Assembly: GCA_023460715.1 (NCBI GenBank)
Contig: JAEWPH010000187.1
Location: 1-14,199, forward strand
DNA: 14,199 nucleotides
Direction of reading: 5' to 3'
From: Pseudomonadota bacterium
GTDB lineage: Bacteria; Pseudomonadota; Gammaproteobacteria; Burkholderiales; Burkholderiaceae_C
Shown here: positions 13,837 through 14,199 of the stretch, one piece after another
Layout of the letters: the number at the start of each line of letters is the position of its first letter
How positions within the stretch are numbered: position 1 is the stretch's first letter
Program-made: the position numbers and the translations under genes
The notes under the pieces: generated by a model
What the model was told of the DNA's origin: nothing
The model's input: the letters and a program-made list of their open reading frames with translations, nothing else
Database searches by the model: none

Positions 13837-14199
13837 GTGCAAACACGCATTCTTCAACCGGGTGAAATCGAGACGCTGGACCGCACCAGCCCCATCCGCG
13901 TGCGCCTGCCGCAGCCAGCCAGCCTGTTCGCCGACCGCGCCGCGCGGCTGCTGCAGCGGGCCGAGGGCAATCCCATCGGCGACTACCTGCGCTTCGTGGC
14001 GCAGCTGGTGAAGGCCCAGCAGCAAGCCGCGGCCGCGGTGCAGACCGCCCCGCCCGACGCCGCCGCCATCGCCCAGGCGCAGGAACACTCCATGCCCCTG
14101 CTGCCGGCCGCCAGCCATGTCGACCCGGCCTGGCACGGCGTGCTCGACGGCATCCTGGCCGCGGTGCGCGCGAGCCCTGCCGTGCCCGAGGCGCTGGCC
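13837..14199 (+). CDS. fdhE: Formate dehydrogenase accessory protein FdhE, 5' part
   Basis: The first 121 codons of fdhE are present and the frame runs off the window edge. FdhE is a cytoplasmic maturation factor with C-terminal zinc/iron-binding CxxC motifs (outside this window) that interacts with the catalytic subunit of respiratory formate dehydrogenases. The visible part reads RILQPGEIETLDRTSPIRVRLP, then FADRAARLLQRAEGNPIGDYLRFVAQLVKAQQQAA, typical of the FdhE N-terminal helical region. GTG at 13837 was chosen because GGAG lies nine bases upstream and no better in-frame start is near. It follows fdnI by 116 bases, a gap holding a terminator-like hairpin, so its level may be set separately from the structural genes. 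Confidence 0.9.
   Translation, partial: MQTRILQPGEIETLDRTSPIRVRLPQPASLFADRAARLLQRAEGNPIGDYLRFVAQLVKAQQQAAAAVQTAPPDAAAIAQAQEHSMPLLPAASHVDPAWHGVLDGILAAVRASPAVPEALA

Noticed and set aside
13717..14136. A 139-codon minus-strand frame opposite fdhE
   Set aside because: It is a shadow frame covering the fdnI-fdhE spacer hairpin and the fdhE start, with no domain; the plus strand matches FdhE.

Overview
The window is very GC-rich and has the gene types, codon bias and dispersed repeats of a betaproteobacterium. A Comamonadaceae member (Acidovorax, Delftia or Comamonas type) is my best inference; no rRNA or other taxonomic marker is present to prove it. No CRISPR array, tRNA, rRNA, phage gene or transposase gene was seen.

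Left part (1-3407). The window opens with the last ~21 codons of an unidentified gene, followed by a strong hairpin. A gene-free stretch of about 630 bases follows. Its main content is a compact, highly folded, non-coding element (298-565) with 17-bp inverted ends and a TTA duplication, which looks like a miniature inverted-repeat transposable element. Next is a TonB-dependent siderophore receptor gene (+). It converges, across a hairpin, on a group II truncated hemoglobin gene (-).

Middle part (3408-8730, all minus strand). Read in the direction of transcription, the order is fdhD, a large FtsX/YbbP-type ABC permease without an adjacent ATPase, a multi-pass membrane protein ending in a peptidase C13 (legumain-like) cysteine protease domain, and the hemoglobin. 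The two spacers flanking the protease gene each hold a copy of the same small palindromic repeat, in the same orientation.

Right part (8731-14199, + strand). This is a respiratory, periplasm-facing formate dehydrogenase operon: fdnG (molybdopterin/selenocysteine catalytic subunit), fdxH (four [4Fe-4S] clusters, one membrane anchor), fdnI (cytochrome b556) and the start of fdhE, which runs off the window. fdnG contains an in-frame TGA at 9656-9658 that is read as selenocysteine, with a SECIS hairpin directly after it. The gene is therefore intact (1021 residues, Sec at 196), although a standard ORF call splits it in two. fdhD, needed to sulfurate the molybdenum cofactor, lies divergently upstream, so the window holds the enzyme and two of its maturation factors. 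The selenocysteine machinery (selA, selB, selC, selD) must be elsewhere.

The least explained items are the folded mobile-element-like repeat, the membrane C13 protease between paired repeats, and the 340-base leader of fdnG. That leader has a promoter-like sequence, a good ribosome binding site, and a chain of overlapping small reading frames reaching the fdnG start. I found no convincing wholly new multi-gene system.
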